From: Moniliella sp. 'wahieum'
Taxonomy: Eukaryota; Basidiomycota; Moniliellomycetes; Moniliellales; Moniliellaceae
DNA length: 64,000 nt
Direction: 5' to 3'
NCBI GenBank assembly: GCA_003971905.1
Contig: RSEE01000028.1
Coordinates: forward strand, 372,001 to 436,000
The position numbers were made by a program, and so were the translations under genes. Under the pieces are notes generated by a model, which searched no databases, was not told the origin of the DNA, and worked only from the letters and a program-made list of their open reading frames with translations. Below are positions 1 to 11,662 of this stretch, piece by piece (positions within the stretch are counted from its first letter, which is position 1; every line of letters starts with the position of its first letter).

Positions 1-2130
1 AGGTGTGACTTGTGGCATGTGACGCGCGCGCAGCTTCGGCCACAGGGCTCTGTGGCTTTTGACTCGCTGGTAGAGTATAGCAGACGTTGAGTATACAAGT
101 ACGACAGATCCTGTGAGTAGGACCTGCCAACGAAGGAGACGATGCGCAGAGGATATAGCATGGAGGACGAGATCGAAGAAGCATACGCATAACCCGAAGT
201 GCCACCTGGAAGCGGCGCAGCGGAAAGCAAATGAGGACGAGCTGATGCTTCATCACTTATTCCAAGTGCGTTCGTCGGGCATCTTTCCGTTTGTCGAACT
301 GCCACCCTCGTTAATGTAAAGGGCTTGCGCCCTTTTCTGGCTTCCGTCTCCCCACCTGGCCGATGGTTCCACGGAATACCGCCGGTGGGATTGAATCAAT
401 CTCCTCATCTTTCTTTTTGTCTGGCATACGGCTTGGCCCTCACAAGCTTTTCCCATCCCGCCTAGCTCAAAATGGATCTGGGCTTTGCTTAGCACACAAC
501 CAGGCTCGTGTCATTTGCCCTCCAGCCGTCCACGGGTTCCATGCCGTTCCAGAAGCGTCTTGTTCACAGGATGGTGCGCAGTGGTCACGCCAAATTGGGC
601 GTGATATCTCAATCTACTCAGTGCTCGGGTCGACGCTGTTGCACCAGATTGTGTTGGTGAAATCGCGAAGGCTGCGGCAACATGCAAGCGCCCGTGTTGA
701 TAGGAGCGAAGAAGCAGGGGCTCAAGTAACCCGCAAGCACGCTCAATGGGGTGCAGTCGCGCTGGGCCAAGTCTCTTACGGGCTCTAACCGCTGGCGGCC
801 GGGATTGAATATTGAATGGGCCTGATCGCATTCATTGGTTAATTGAGCGTGCCGACAGAGGTAGTGGATCCCTGGGAGGGAGAAGACTATAATACTAAGA
901 GCTGATATTTTTGCGACCAGGGCCATCGAGTGAGTTGCCCGTCGACACCCTTCCCGGGAAGTTGAACGTTGAACGTGTTGAAGGAAGAACGTTGGCTGGT
1001 CCGGTCCTGGAACAGTTGCTCTTTAGGAGCTTTATATGGACCACCAAGACCGCATAACGGGGATCGAGAAGGGTTGCGCGGGGTTGCGCAGATGCCTGCC
1101 GATGCGCGTTTGAAGGCATCTCGATGGCATCCACGCGGCAAGGCGGCGTCCCTATAACCCTTCCCTACCTGAACCACGAGAGGGAGGATCGAGGATCGAA
1201 GACGCGGTTACTCGGTTTCGTGAGCTTGGCATAGGATACGCGATGTATGTGAGCTTTCCAGAATACCATGCAGAGCATGCACGCGATGCATGGTGGCCAA
1301 TGCTTACTGGGGCGGCAGCGGCATTCTGCATGCGGGGGAAGCAGTGGCGGCCATTGTTAACATGTTGAAGCGTTTTAACGTCTAACAGTGCAGCAGAAGG
1401 CCTGAGGCATGCCGCGTGACGCATGGCGATGTGTGATTCATGTGATTCTTCTCGCCACCTGGGTCTGCAGTCGCAGCCGCAGCCGCATGCAAGCGAGGCT
1501 GAGTAGGCGTGCCACATGTCAGATCTCAAAGAGCAGAGCAGAACAGCACAGGGCCATGCCGATGGGCAGCGCGGGACGGCACTGCGGGCGCTCGATCCTT
1601 CATTTCAGTAAGCATTGAATCGGTGACGAGCTTCATGATCGATGATCGAGGATACAAGAGTGGCTGGCGACCGATGACTTCATCGAAGACGCGTGACTGT
1701 CTGCGTCATTCGGGCAGGGCCTGGCAGCGCAGGGCTCCAGCGCACCAGCGCTTCAACCTGCTTCAGTTGCTGAGGCTCAGCGCACAGGCTGTGCGCTGCG
1801 GTAACTGGCACTGTGCCTCCCCATGACATGGACACCAGACGCACGTTGTGGATTGCCCCTTTGGCTTGCCCGATTTCCGCACCTGCTTCGGTGGCTGTTC
1901 CGCAGGCCAGCAGCGGGCCAGCGCACAGCAGGCGCCCGTTGCCATCAACTGCATCAAACATTGCATCAAACCCCAGATCCCAGCTGCTGGCTTGCCTCCG
2001 TCCTCGCCTGCCCTGGCCGCTGGCGTCGTGTTCGCGGTCGCCCCCAGGCCACAGCAGCTGCCATCGATCTCATCGACGAGATGCCCGGTCGCGATCATCG
2101 ATCACCCAGCCCAATCAGGCGTGGCACAAG

Positions 2131-2159
2131 CATGATGCATGATGCATGATGCATGATGC
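2131..2159. repeat. CATGATG iterated word
   Basis: Four copies of a 7-base CATGATG word in a row, reading as overlapping TGCATGATGCA palindromes. The same word on the other strand occurs beside the Copia insertion near 20665-20687. It is one of several self-complementary short words iterated in the intergenic DNA. Confidence 0.8.
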
Positions 2160-2379
2160 GTTCATGTGCTCGCTGGTAGGGATGTGACATGTGATCGGTG
2201 AGCGGCGAGCGGTGACTAGGTGACTAGTGACTAGCTTGACTCGGACTGGTGCAGGACGAGACTGGTGCTGTCTGGTGCGTCTGGCACTGCAGGCTGAGGC
2301 GCCGAGCCACTTCCGCTCTTGAGGCTGAGGAATGAGCCTCTAACCGCCTCACCACACCATCCCGGTTGCCGCGTCGTCG

Positions 2380-2400
2380 CTGCTGCTGCTGCTGCTGCTG
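2380..2400 (+). repeat. (CTG)7 trinucleotide repeat in the HOG1 leader
   Basis: Seven CTG units followed by CCGCTGCCGC, about 80 bases upstream of the HOG1 start codon. It is probably in the 5' leader or core promoter. It may vary in length between strains; no function can be read from it. Confidence 0.8.
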
Positions 2401-2481
2401 CCGCTGCCGCCAGCTGACTCCCTCCTCCGCTTCGTTTGCTACCCTCCTTCCCCTTCCCAGCGCAGCGTCTACGTCATCGCC

Positions 2482-3570
2482 ATGGCCGACTTTGTCAAGC
2501 TCTCGCTCTTTGGCACCGTCTTTGAGGTCACCAGCCGCTAACCAGCTGGAGCCTGTCGGCATGGGCGCGTTTGGCCTCGTATGCTCCGCCAAGGACCAAC
2601 TCACCGATGCCAGTGTCGCCATCAAGAAAATCATGAAGCCATTCAGCACGCCAGTGCTGGCCAAACGTACCTACCGCGAGCTCAAGCTGCTCAAGCACAT
2701 TCGCCACGAGAACATCATCTCCCTCTCGGACATCTTCATCTCGCCGCTCGAAGATCTGTACTTTGTCACCGAGCTCCTTGGTACCGACCTGCACCGTCTC
2801 CTCACCTCCCGGCCGCTCGAGACTCAGTTTATCCAATACTTCCTCTACCAAATCCTCCGTGGCCTCAAGTATGTCCACTCGGCCGGCGTTGTGCACCGCG
2901 ATCTCAAGCCAAGCAACATTCTGGTCAACGAGAACTGCGCCTAGATCTGCGACTTTGGGTTGGCGCGCATTCAAGACCGCAAATGACCGGTTATGTCCGA
3001 CGCGCTACTACCGCGCGCCCGAGATGAATGCTGACGTGGCAAAAGTACGATGTGGCGGTTGACATTTGGTCGGCCGGGTGCATTTTGCAGAGATGTTGGA
3101 GGGCAAGCCTTTGTTCCCGGGCAAGGACCATATGAACCAGTTCTCCATCATCACCGAACTGCTTGGCACGCCGCCGGACGAGGTGATCCAGACGATCTGC
3201 TAGGAAAACACGCTGCGGTTCGTACAGAGCTTGCCCAAGCGGGAACGGGTGCCGTTTAGCCAACGCTTCCGCAGCGCCGATCGCTTGCGCTGGACTTGCT
3301 GGAACGCATGCTGGTCTTTGACCCTCGCACTCGCATTTCTGCTGCCGAAGCGTTGGCGCACCCTTACCTTGCCCCCTACCACGACCCAACCGACGAGCCC
3401 GAAGCCGACGAACCCTTCGATTGGTCCTTCAACGATGCCGACTTACCAGTGGATACGTGGAAGGTGATGATGTACTCGGAGATTCTCGACTTTCACAACA
3501 TTGACATGTCGGTCAAGATGAAGGACCGGTCCCGCCGCTGCAGTCGGAGGTGGCAGAGACAACGGCCTAA
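2482..3570 (+). CDS. HOG1: Stress-activated MAP kinase Hog1 (reading frame broken in several places)
   Basis: Osmotic and oxidative stress MAP kinase, activated by dual phosphorylation and acting in cytoplasm and nucleus. It begins [16 protein letters not shown], the family-typical start. The Gly-rich loop GMGAFGLV, catalytic VHRDLKPSN, activation motif TGY (bases 2986-2994) and the carboxy-terminal docking segment ending near DFHNID are all visible, and no intron is evident. Length (about 360 codons) is normal. The frame is broken repeatedly: two bases missing near 2541, a 3-base loss giving TAG at 2942, single losses near 2978, 2997, 3088 and 3280, an indel near 3024, and TAG replacing an expected Ser codon at 3201. 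The encoded protein is otherwise almost identical to known Hog1, so either the lesions are sequence errors or the gene died very recently. The end at 3570 is my choice after a last frame change. Confidence 0.93.
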
Positions 3571-4355
3571 TCCCCACAGCCGTTCGTCCGCCTTGCCTCG
3601 CACTGATACCACGACGAAGGCCTGCCGGCCAGGACTGGGGCCGAAACTGGGATCAAAAGGCAGGCGTTCCATCCTAGCCACTTGTACATTCATCCCTGTT
3701 CTATGTGTTGCCTCTGCTCTGCTTTACCTCTTGCGCTGTGTTGCGCTCGCAGCCGCTCCTGTCCTTTTTCCCCGTTCACCTTCCCCTTTTCCTCTTTCCC
3801 TTTGTCCTATCCCTTTCACCTCGCCCCCCCCCACCTTCGCCCTTGTCTCCTTCTCCTTCACCTTCTTACCAGCCCGCTGGCCCAGATGCGAGAGGAGCGA
3901 TGCAGGTGCCTGTCGAACGATAAATGCGCGTTGGCTTGCCGTGGAAGTTGGGCCTTGGTTCAGTGAGGGCTTGCATGCCTATACATGACATGCATGGCAA
4001 GTTGGTTGACGCACTAGGAGCGCATACGCTCAGGTGACATTTTCTTCCTCGATTCTATCTGTTTTCTATAGCTAGGGACCGAATCACCGCAGGCGCCGCT
4101 GGCCCCGGGCCAGCCCATACCATAGGATTTCTTCTAGATGGATTTGTTGATACGCCAGCCAACTTGGGGGTTGGGCCGCCCGATCGGCGCAGGTACCTGA
4201 GCAAAGACTCTCAGGATACCACGCAGGGGGGGGGACTAGGGGACTGGACGAGCGCCAAGTCACATTGGCCGAGCGGCCAGGCCAAATCACGAGAAGCGAA
4301 AAGTGGGCAGGGGCCCACCGGACCAGTGCAGCAGGGTCCACTCTGCCCCACCCCA
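3571..4355. other. HOG1 3' flank, pyrimidine-rich
   Basis: No gene is supported. A C/T-rich stretch occupies roughly 3725-3880 and is probably the 3' untranslated or terminator region of HOG1. The remainder lies downstream of the convergent unknown gene ending at 4356. Confidence 0.4.
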
Positions 4356-4846
4356 TCACCCATGGAACGAGGAGGGACCGCCATCGGGCTGGCCTTGGAG
4401 AGAGGCGAGCTCGGCGCGCAGCTTCTCGCGCAGCTGGGCCAGGTTGGCATTGTGGGCAACCAGAAAGGCGCGGTACTGCAACTCTTTTCGCCCATGTTCT
4501 TGATCGTGTTGGTCCAGCGGGTGAGGAGGATGTGCGGAGGGATGCCACCGGAGGACATGGCGGAATTAATCCAGGTGGGGAGAAGGGTGTCAGATGAGGT
4601 GAGGTCTTGGGCGAGTAGTCGAGAAGGGCGCGGAGAAGGTCATGGTAATACGCGCACATGTGTTGCCGTCGGGCAGGGCGAGGTGGACAATGTCGGTAGT
4701 GACGAGCCAGGCGAGCAGCAGTGCGCGCGCGGTGGAGGGGGAGGTGGTGGTCACCAAGGGTACATCTTGAGGATGAAGCTTCGCAATGTCGATGAGGAAA
4801 TCGGTGGGCAGCAGCTCTCACACGGCTGATGGGGCGAAGAGGACAT
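4356..4846 (-). CDS. Conserved-looking protein of unknown function (frame broken)
   Basis: I do not recognise the family. A coherent protein of about 160 residues appears only when two or three frames are joined. It starts with MSSSPHQPC, continues through LLPTDFLIDIAKLHPQDVPL, a segment with CAYYHDLLRALLDYSPK, then NTIKNMGEKSCS, and ends at a TGA at 4356-4358 after SSFHG. The sequence is rich in helix-forming Leu/Ala and has no obvious membrane segment. A TATATATA stretch near 4886-4893 lies about 40 bases upstream of the proposed ATG at 4846, which supports transcription on the minus strand. The gene is convergent with HOG1. Start and internal frame are uncertain. Confidence 0.45.
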
Positions 4847-5451
4847 GATCAACGATGCCTTCGTCTCTCCATCCCATCGACCGATGTATATATAGTTTTT
4901 GGTGTTGCTGGATATGTATATTTGGCGGTGCATAGGTACCTGTTGGGTGGTGGTGGTGTCCCCGTTGCTGCGGGCGGGAATGTATAGCACTACTACACGT
5001 GTACAAGACTGTGTGTCTTGGTTGTGACGGAAGAGATTCCCTTTTTTGACTCTGCCAGCCTGTGCCGCTTGTGGTCGGTAGTTACTTAGTTACACCCCAC
5101 GAGGGGACCACCGGACCTTCGGCCCGGTTTGCTGACCACCTTGGCGACCCAGGGAAGACGGGGAGAGTGTCCGGCCAAGGGAGGGAAGTTGCGATCACGC
5201 ATACAAAGAACCAAAGGGAAACGGGAATAAGCGTTCTGGATATGGTGAGGACAATAGGGGATTCGATGGACGCGAGAGGAGGGGGAAAAGGACGACGCTT
5301 AAAGTGTCGGCACGTGCCTGCCAACAACTGAAGAGAGTTGTACGCCGTTCAAGTGACTCGATGACCGATATGAGGCAAGGCGCGCAGACATCGCAGAGGG
5401 ACAATCATGAATCATGAATCATAGACCAACACACCACTTATACGCCACCCC
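4847..5451. other. Intergenic region with a hairpin-repeat relic
   Basis: This region lies between an upstream-facing unknown gene and the 3' end of the KIN4-type kinase. It holds a TATA-like stretch near 4886 and a degenerate copy of the paired-hairpin repeat at about 5095-5135. No other gene is seen. Confidence 0.5.
5095..5135 (-). repeat. Degenerate copy A of the hairpin-terminal repeat
   Basis: On the minus strand this reads CAAACCGGGCCGAAGGTCCGGTGGTCCCCTCGT, matching the CCGGGCC-loop-GGCCCGG hairpin and the following GGTGGTC..CTCGT tail seen at 36300-36323 and 60320-60348. The second hairpin is absent or lost. It is a repeat relic; function is unknown. Confidence 0.6.
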
Positions 5452-8400
5452 TTACCCCGACCGAGTCGGGCTGGCTGGTCGGCCGCAGCGCTGGAGCAAA
5501 GCGGTATAGCATACCTTGTACGCCCATACGTTGCCCTGCATACGACGAATGTCGATTGAATACAGGCCGGGCAAGTTCTTGATGCGTGTCATCTCGACGC
5601 TGAACCGAACCTCTTGGCCATTGTCCATTGATCCTTCGTCCAGATCCAACGGCCTGCCATTGGGTCCACCTGCCACCTCGGCGGCGGGCTCCCCTGCCGA
5701 TGCGCTGTTGGGGTTGGAAGATGGCAAGCGCACCGCCGAGCCGAGGCTGCTCGTGTGCCCCTCCCCCATCTGAAGGGAAGGGAAGAGCGAGCCACGGAGC
5801 AGGCCCCGGAAGCCGGTCGGAAGAGGCGATGGCGAAGCCAGCATTGATGCCTGCAAACCGACTCCTACCGATCCGAGGCCGGCTTGGCGGCCCCACTGGC
5901 GCCGCAAGCACTCCAGCTTGAACGTCTCCTGGCTTGCAAGGTGAGCGTCAATGCCCATGCTCGCCAGGGCTTGCCGCACGCGATCCAGCATCTCGTCGGG
6001 CGGAACGGAGGTCAAGGCACGCTGGTCCACAGCTCCTTCGTGGTAGCGGAGCACCGCATCACAGAACTCGGATTTCGCTCTTGCCTCTTGCGCCTGGTCA
6101 TCTGCAGGGCTTGGACCTCCAGCTCAGCAGGTGGGCTCAACGGCTCGGCAACAGGGGCCGTCAAGCCGGTGTCGGGATTCGTGTCATTGTTTATGGCGCT
6201 CATCTCTCCTGTCCGGATGGAAGAAGCAGATGTACCAGTCAGAACCTCGCCAGACCCGGTGTCAGCTACATTCGCCTGATCCGTGACGTTAACTGCCTGG
6301 GCGGTGGACGAGGAAGTGATAGGGTCGGTAGGCGAAAGGTCAGATGGTTGTCGACTGCGTCCACGAAACCAGTCCATCACGCGCTTGGCCCCCTTGTCGA
6401 ACCTCTGATACTTGATCCATAGGCAAGCGATGGTGGTAGTGTAGGCAGGGGAACTGGCGCGCCTGAGAGCTGGGAGTTGGGCGGCAACTCGGAAGGCAAC
6501 GGGGGTGGGTGCGAAGGTGGCAGCAGCGGGGGAAGTGGATGATGTGACCGTCAACTTTAACGGTTCAGAGCGTTGCTCCGCTTCCTCGGCCGGATTAGCC
6601 TCCGGCTGTAAGGGTGTTGGAACCGAGACCTCGGATCGAGGGGAGGGAGCCAAAGACAATATCTGAGCCGCGGTCTGCGCGACGGGCCAGGCTGTGGCGA
6701 AGGTTGGGTGTCGACCATTGGCGCCCCGCTTTCCCCTTCAGCCGGCGATTGAGGTGAGCCAGAGCGATAGGGCAGGAGCCGAGAAAAGAGCGTTTCTTGC
6801 CGAGCGCGAAGCGGAAGCTGAGATAGTCGTCTGTGGTCTTGAGACGGACCAGTTTCGGGCGAGGTACTGAGCGAGGGTTGAGACGTACCGGTTTCGAGAG
6901 AGGCACTGAGCGAAGGAGATGCCGCTCGGGTAACCTGACTGTCTGGCCGAACTGGCGGGTTCTGTCGGGGTTTGTCGAGGGTGGAGTAGGGCGTAGACAC
7001 CACCACGGGCGCGCCCCCACAGACCGGCCCAAAATCAGGCGAAGAGGGAGCTGGTACAAGACGAACAACAGTCGATGTATTTGAAGTGTTCGCGTCTAAT
7101 CGCTTTGGGACGATCTTCGTGGGCTGGGCTGGTGTAGTCGAGGAAATTAGAGCAGGCGGATCAGGGATATTGGTACTGACGTTCTTAGCGACAACCTTCT
7201 GCGCATCCGCCTCGGTTGATTCGTATACAGAGTCAATCGCCGCCTTTGGCGGCACATGCAAACTGCCGCGCATCCCTCGCATTTTTAGCATCCTCTTCCT
7301 TTTGAGGGGGTAAAGGAGCAGTCATAGTAGCGTTCGATTGAGAAGGCAAAATCTTGTCGGTAGTGGAAAGGTCTGGGAGCTGCGGCTCAAGCGCATCATC
7401 AACAGCGTCCATGGCGTCGGTTGGAACGTATAGACCCATGCGATCCATCCTGGGTGAGGGAGCCAGTTGTACCAGCTCCTCCAAAGGTGCCGAGGCGGAG
7501 GAAGAGGTGGGAGGTATATTGGTTGGGTTTGCATTGGGAGGAGCGCTGTACTCGACTTGAAGAGTATGTCGGTTAGCCTTGGTTGAGGAAGATACCTTAG
7601 AATTCTTCTTTTTCTCAAAAGATTCGTGTGGCAGGGTCGGAGCGATGGGCATGGTGGTTTTGCGATAAGCAGGCTGAGCGGTCATCTCGTTCTTACGATC
7701 CGGGTGGGGATGGCTTTGCCGGCCAACCAAAGAAGCTGAGGCAGGTTGGTGCTGGATATGCTGCTGTAGCTCCATCTGTTGTTGGCAGAATTGGCGCTTT
7801 CTCGACTGTTGCTCCACCGCTGCCTGCTCCAGATCCTCCAGGCTCAATGAGAAGAGAGGGCGGTAATCGAGAAGCCAAGGATGTGCCATCACTTCCTTCA
7901 TGGAGGCGCGACGGCCTGGGTCCGGAACCAGCATGCGCTTCAACAGCGCCCGAGGTGGCTGGGTGATGTAGTCGGGGAATGCAAGCGTGGTGAGAATGTA
8001 GTGATAGAGCTGGGTAATGTTGCTGGACTCGGGGTTGGAGGGATCGTCATCAAAGGGGAGGTAGCCAGCCAACATCGCATACAAGATCACGCCGCAGGAC
8101 CAAATGTCAGCGGAACAGCCATTGTACAGTCCATCTGTAACAACCAGCTCGGGAGCGGCGTAGCAGGGAGAACCACATGAGGTGGCCATGAGGTCATTGG
8201 CGCGGTCGCCAAAGTTGTTGGCGAAGCCAAAGTCGGTAATGATTACATTGCGGTTTCGATCCAACAACAAGTTCTCCAATTTGAGGTCGCGATGAACGAT
8301 CTGTCTCTGATGCATGTAGTTGACACCACTGATCAGTTGGGCAAAAATGCGCGCCGCATCTTTCTGGCGGAGATACTTGTGGGCCAGGATGTGGTCGAAC

Positions 8401-9059
8401 AGCTCGCCACCTAGGCAAATAACCACAAGAACGGGTCAGCGACAGATTGGGGATGCGAAGACGGCGGCACGCAACAAGAAACGCAATTACTCACCCGAAG
8501 CATACTCGAGCACAATGCCAATGTACCGATCGGATTCGACCACCTCGTAGAGGCGCACAATGTTGGGGTGGTGCAGGGACCGCAGCACCTGAATCTCTCG
8601 ATCAATCTTGGCCATGCGCTGTGAGTCATGTTCCTCGGCGCCCGAGTCCACACCCGATGCATGGGGAACACGGACGCGACGGATGAGCTTGACGGCAACC
8701 TCCTCACCTACCACCTGGTGCACACCGAGCTTGACCTTGCCAAACTCGCCCTCACCCAGTGTCTGGAGCAGGAGGTAGCCGCCAAAGTGGATCTGGGGGC
8801 GGTGGGGTGCGGCAGCAAAGTAGCGTATGGCAGCGGGGCTAGTGATGGGGATGCCGAGGCGGAGGAGCTGGGACGCAGTGTGGGAGGCAATGCCCTGGGC
8901 GGCGAGTGCAGCCAGCGCACGGCTCGTTGCGCCTGCCGAGGGGACGCTGGAGGGGCTGGCAGGGGCAGAGGCGGGTGGAAGGGCGGCATGGGGTGCACGT
9001 GCGAGGGCTGATGGGGGCGGGGCCAAGTCCAGTCCATCCACAGCTGCGGCCACAGACAT
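5452..9059 (-). CDS. KIN4: Kin4/Ppk1-type Ser/Thr protein kinase (one intron, several frame breaks)
   Basis: Kinase of the fungal Kin4 family, known in yeast for spindle-position checkpoint control. From ATG at 9059, a low-complexity Ala/Pro leader of about 90 residues precedes the Gly-rich loop [12 protein letters not shown] (residues 101-112) and Lys in VAVKLI. One 84-nt intron (8411-8494, GTGAGT..CTAG) splits the Gly-Gly of ASGGELFDH. Exon 2 has [22 protein letters not shown] and [13 protein letters not shown] long Ser/Pro-rich tail follows, then the family motif [12 protein letters not shown] near 6370-6400 (Kin4 has a similar NFFKRRS segment) and a final segment resembling a KA1 domain ending at 5452. 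The frame changes near 7240-7290, 6560-6660 and 6020-6050. The kinase domain itself is unbroken. Assignment to Kin4 rather than another CAMK kinase is firm because of the tail motif. Confidence 0.88.
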
Positions 9060-11662
9060 GGCTAGTGGGCACGCCAGGGGGGACCGCTGGTCGAGGGGCC
9101 GTGGCAGCGGCGGTGGTACTCCAGCTGGCGAACAAGTAGGTGGGGGTTGTCCGCTGGGATTGGGCGGATTGCACACTGCCCCTGCGCCCTGTCTCGCTGC
9201 TGCGCCCCGCGCAAACGTACATTTAATGAGGGCACAGGTGGGGCCAGCAGTCACCTCGTCACCGTTACCGGGGCAGTGTGGCCCCATCGGCCGTCACGCG
9301 TCATTAATCACTTCCATCACGCGTCATATGCATTATGCATTACGCCAGAATGACAGCTCCGCCTCAGCGGCTCACATGTCACACTCCCCACCAGCGCCCC
9401 CCCAGCCCTCAGGCCCCTTCACACTTAGTGCCATCCTTCAAAGGCGCTGGCAGCCCCGAAACCCGCAACATACGACGACAGCGACAAGAAAGACCACGAC
9501 CATTGTACCACCACCCCCCACTGGTCGCCCCCGTGTCCATATCTGCAATGGAAGCCCCGGCATGCCGGGGATGGTTCTGATTGACCGTCCCTCTGGCCTT
9601 ATCCTCCTTAACTTCGGAGTCTTGGCTTCCGTCTCGGGGCCCGCCCTCTGCATGACACCTCATGTGCACTCTGAGAAACGAAACTTACAGTATGGAGGGG
9701 GTGGTGACCTCATCGAAAAGCAAGGGACCAGAACGAGCAGAGAAACAATAAGCGATGAGAGGGAGAATACACATACCCTTACCCGCAACACTTCCCTACC
9801 TCCCCCACCCCCCGGCCGCGTGCACGTCATGGTGTCTGTGGCTATGGGGAACAGCGGCCACAGGCTTTGTGTAGGAGGTGACCGCGTCTCCAGCCTCGGC
9901 TCTTTCTCCATTCCGCCTGCTGCTCACGCCCCTGCGCGCGTTTTCCCTCTGAGTACCTCAGGCCTCACCCCCACATCCTTATGCGCCTTGCTCACCGTCC
10001 ACACCAGTCTTGTTAATTGGTCGTCCCTCTTTCTTTGGGACATATGCTACCGCTCCCGCCATTGTCGCTGTAGGGGTGTGACAATGGCCACACCCCGAGG
10101 ACCACACTGTCGCGCTCCATGTCCCTCCGTGACAGAGGAACCCCTTCAAGAGGATGCAAACCATGTGCACGATACACTATGATAGGAAAGGTTTCCCAAA
10201 CATGAAACCTGGTTGCTTATTGCATGGCAACGGCACCCTCTCTTGTGGTGTTAGTGATAGAGATGTTGGCCTTGACCTCTATCGTCGCTGTGGGGTGCGA
10301 AGAGACGGGGATGCATCTTCTTATGATGGGCTGTGAGTTGGTCGCTGTGGGAATGTTGTTTTGACTGTTGTCGTCGTAGTTTTGAACCCATCTGCGGTGT
10401 GTTATATGGAACGCAACGACCTTTTCCTCCTGTTCCGTTGGATGTTGTATTGCCTGACCTAGACGACCTAAGGCCTAAGGCCTAATATGTGAACCAAGGG
10501 CCAGGGTAGTATGCAGAGGGCAGGGGGTCGAGAAGTGTATATTAGTAGGAAATGCGGTCGTAGGCCGTAGCCTGATAGATGTGCATCGGTATAGTGTGGG
10601 GGGCGGACTTGAAGCTAGCTTGAAGCTTGACCTCTGCATCATGTTGTGCATCATCGTTGTGATGCTGTTGAACAACAATTAATAACGGTGGGCATTGTTT
10701 GGACGGATGGGGTGCGCCACTGGTACGTCTATTGTGCCACTGGTACGCCCGCCACAAGGGCTTGAGAAAGAGTAGTGCATTATATGGTGGGAGACATCGC
10801 GGTCGCCCACAGACGTCAGACCCTCTCAAGTTCACTTGCGGGGTGCCGGTGTCGGCAGTCGGAGGGCTTCCATACGCCGCGTCGCCAGCTGGGAAAGGGG
10901 AGGGTGCGTCATATGCTCGCCCAGTGCCGGTTGCGCTGAGTAGAGGCTTGACTCATCCATCATACGTCACGCGCCACTATCACTACTATCCCTAACCGGC
11001 CCAGGAACCTGCAGCTCGCCAGTAGAGTGTTCTGCGCGAGGGGCTGCTTGCCCCCGCTGCGCCCCCACGCGTTCTTGCGCTGCCATGCTGCGCCCGGGGC
11101 TGTCTGCGGTGTGCTGCAGCGGGCCGGGCAGAGGAGCAGAGGAGCAGCGTGCCACGGCAGGCGCATCCGCATGCATCAGCAGCATCCGCCCAGCTGAACA
11201 CGCCCGCCGCCTCAGCGCCTGGGCGCCTGAGCACACGGCGCCTCGCACCCCGCCAGTGTGCGCCCGAGCTACGCCAACCTGTGGGGGAATCTGTGGGGGA
11301 GCTTGCGGGGAGTCTCGGGGGGGCCCGCACGGCAGCAGTGTGGGTGGCTTGCGGGCGAGAGTTGTCTGGTACCTTGTCCAGGCGGCGGGGGCCGGAAGCG
11401 GGCGGGCGCAAAAAAAGGCACCAGCGCGTCTCTCTCGCCGCCTCTCTCCCGAGAACAGCGTTGGGCACTGGCCCGCACTCGTCTGCGCTCTCCCGCCGTA
11501 CTGGCCCGCTGCCAGGGTGGGGCAGAGCGTGGCGGCGACATAACCCTCTCCCAAGCATATCAAGTACTAATACCACCCCCCCGCCTGCACCCGCTGTCGT
11601 TCCCCGTGCTTCCTCCATCCCTGCGTTGCCACCACCATCATGCCCCCCCCGCCCCCCCCGCC
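9060..11662. other. Long GC-rich intergenic region between KIN4 and the DMA1-like gene
   Basis: Divergent promoter region for the kinase (-) and the FHA-RING gene (+). Long open frames exist (notably about 9335-10182 on + and 10992-11933 on -), but they are Pro/Arg/Gly-rich and have no recognisable domain. Iterated words occur: GCATTATGCATTACGC near 9330, and CCTAAGGCCTAAGGCC near 10467. Nothing here can be supported as a gene. Confidence 0.5.

Larger units (their letters stand above)
1..2481. other. Region without a recognisable gene; 5' flank of HOG1
   Basis: Several open frames of 60-145 codons occur on both strands, but none has a recognisable domain, a clear start context or supporting codon structure, and they overlap one another. 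The DNA carries iterated words typical of the intergenic regions in this window: GTGACATGTGA, GTGACTAGGTGACTAGTGACTAG near 2213-2234, and GTTGAACGTTGAACG near 962. A short hairpin (AAAGGGC/GCCCTTT) lies near 317-336. The last 100 bases are probably the HOG1 promoter and 5' leader. Confidence 0.5.

Noticed and set aside
363-788. Open frame of 141 codons (+) and overlapping frames (-) near the left end
   Set aside because: No homology, several overlapping alternatives, and no promoter or start context favouring one.
2482-3570. Alternative genetic code or programmed frameshifting to explain the stops
   Set aside because: TAG, TAA and TGA all serve as normal stops in the intact genes, and lesions fall at unrelated places without a common slippery motif.
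8827-10182. Open frame of 451 codons on the plus strand
   Set aside because: Its first part is antisense to the kinase exon, and the rest is Pro/His/Thr-rich with no domain, so it is a chance frame in GC-rich DNA.
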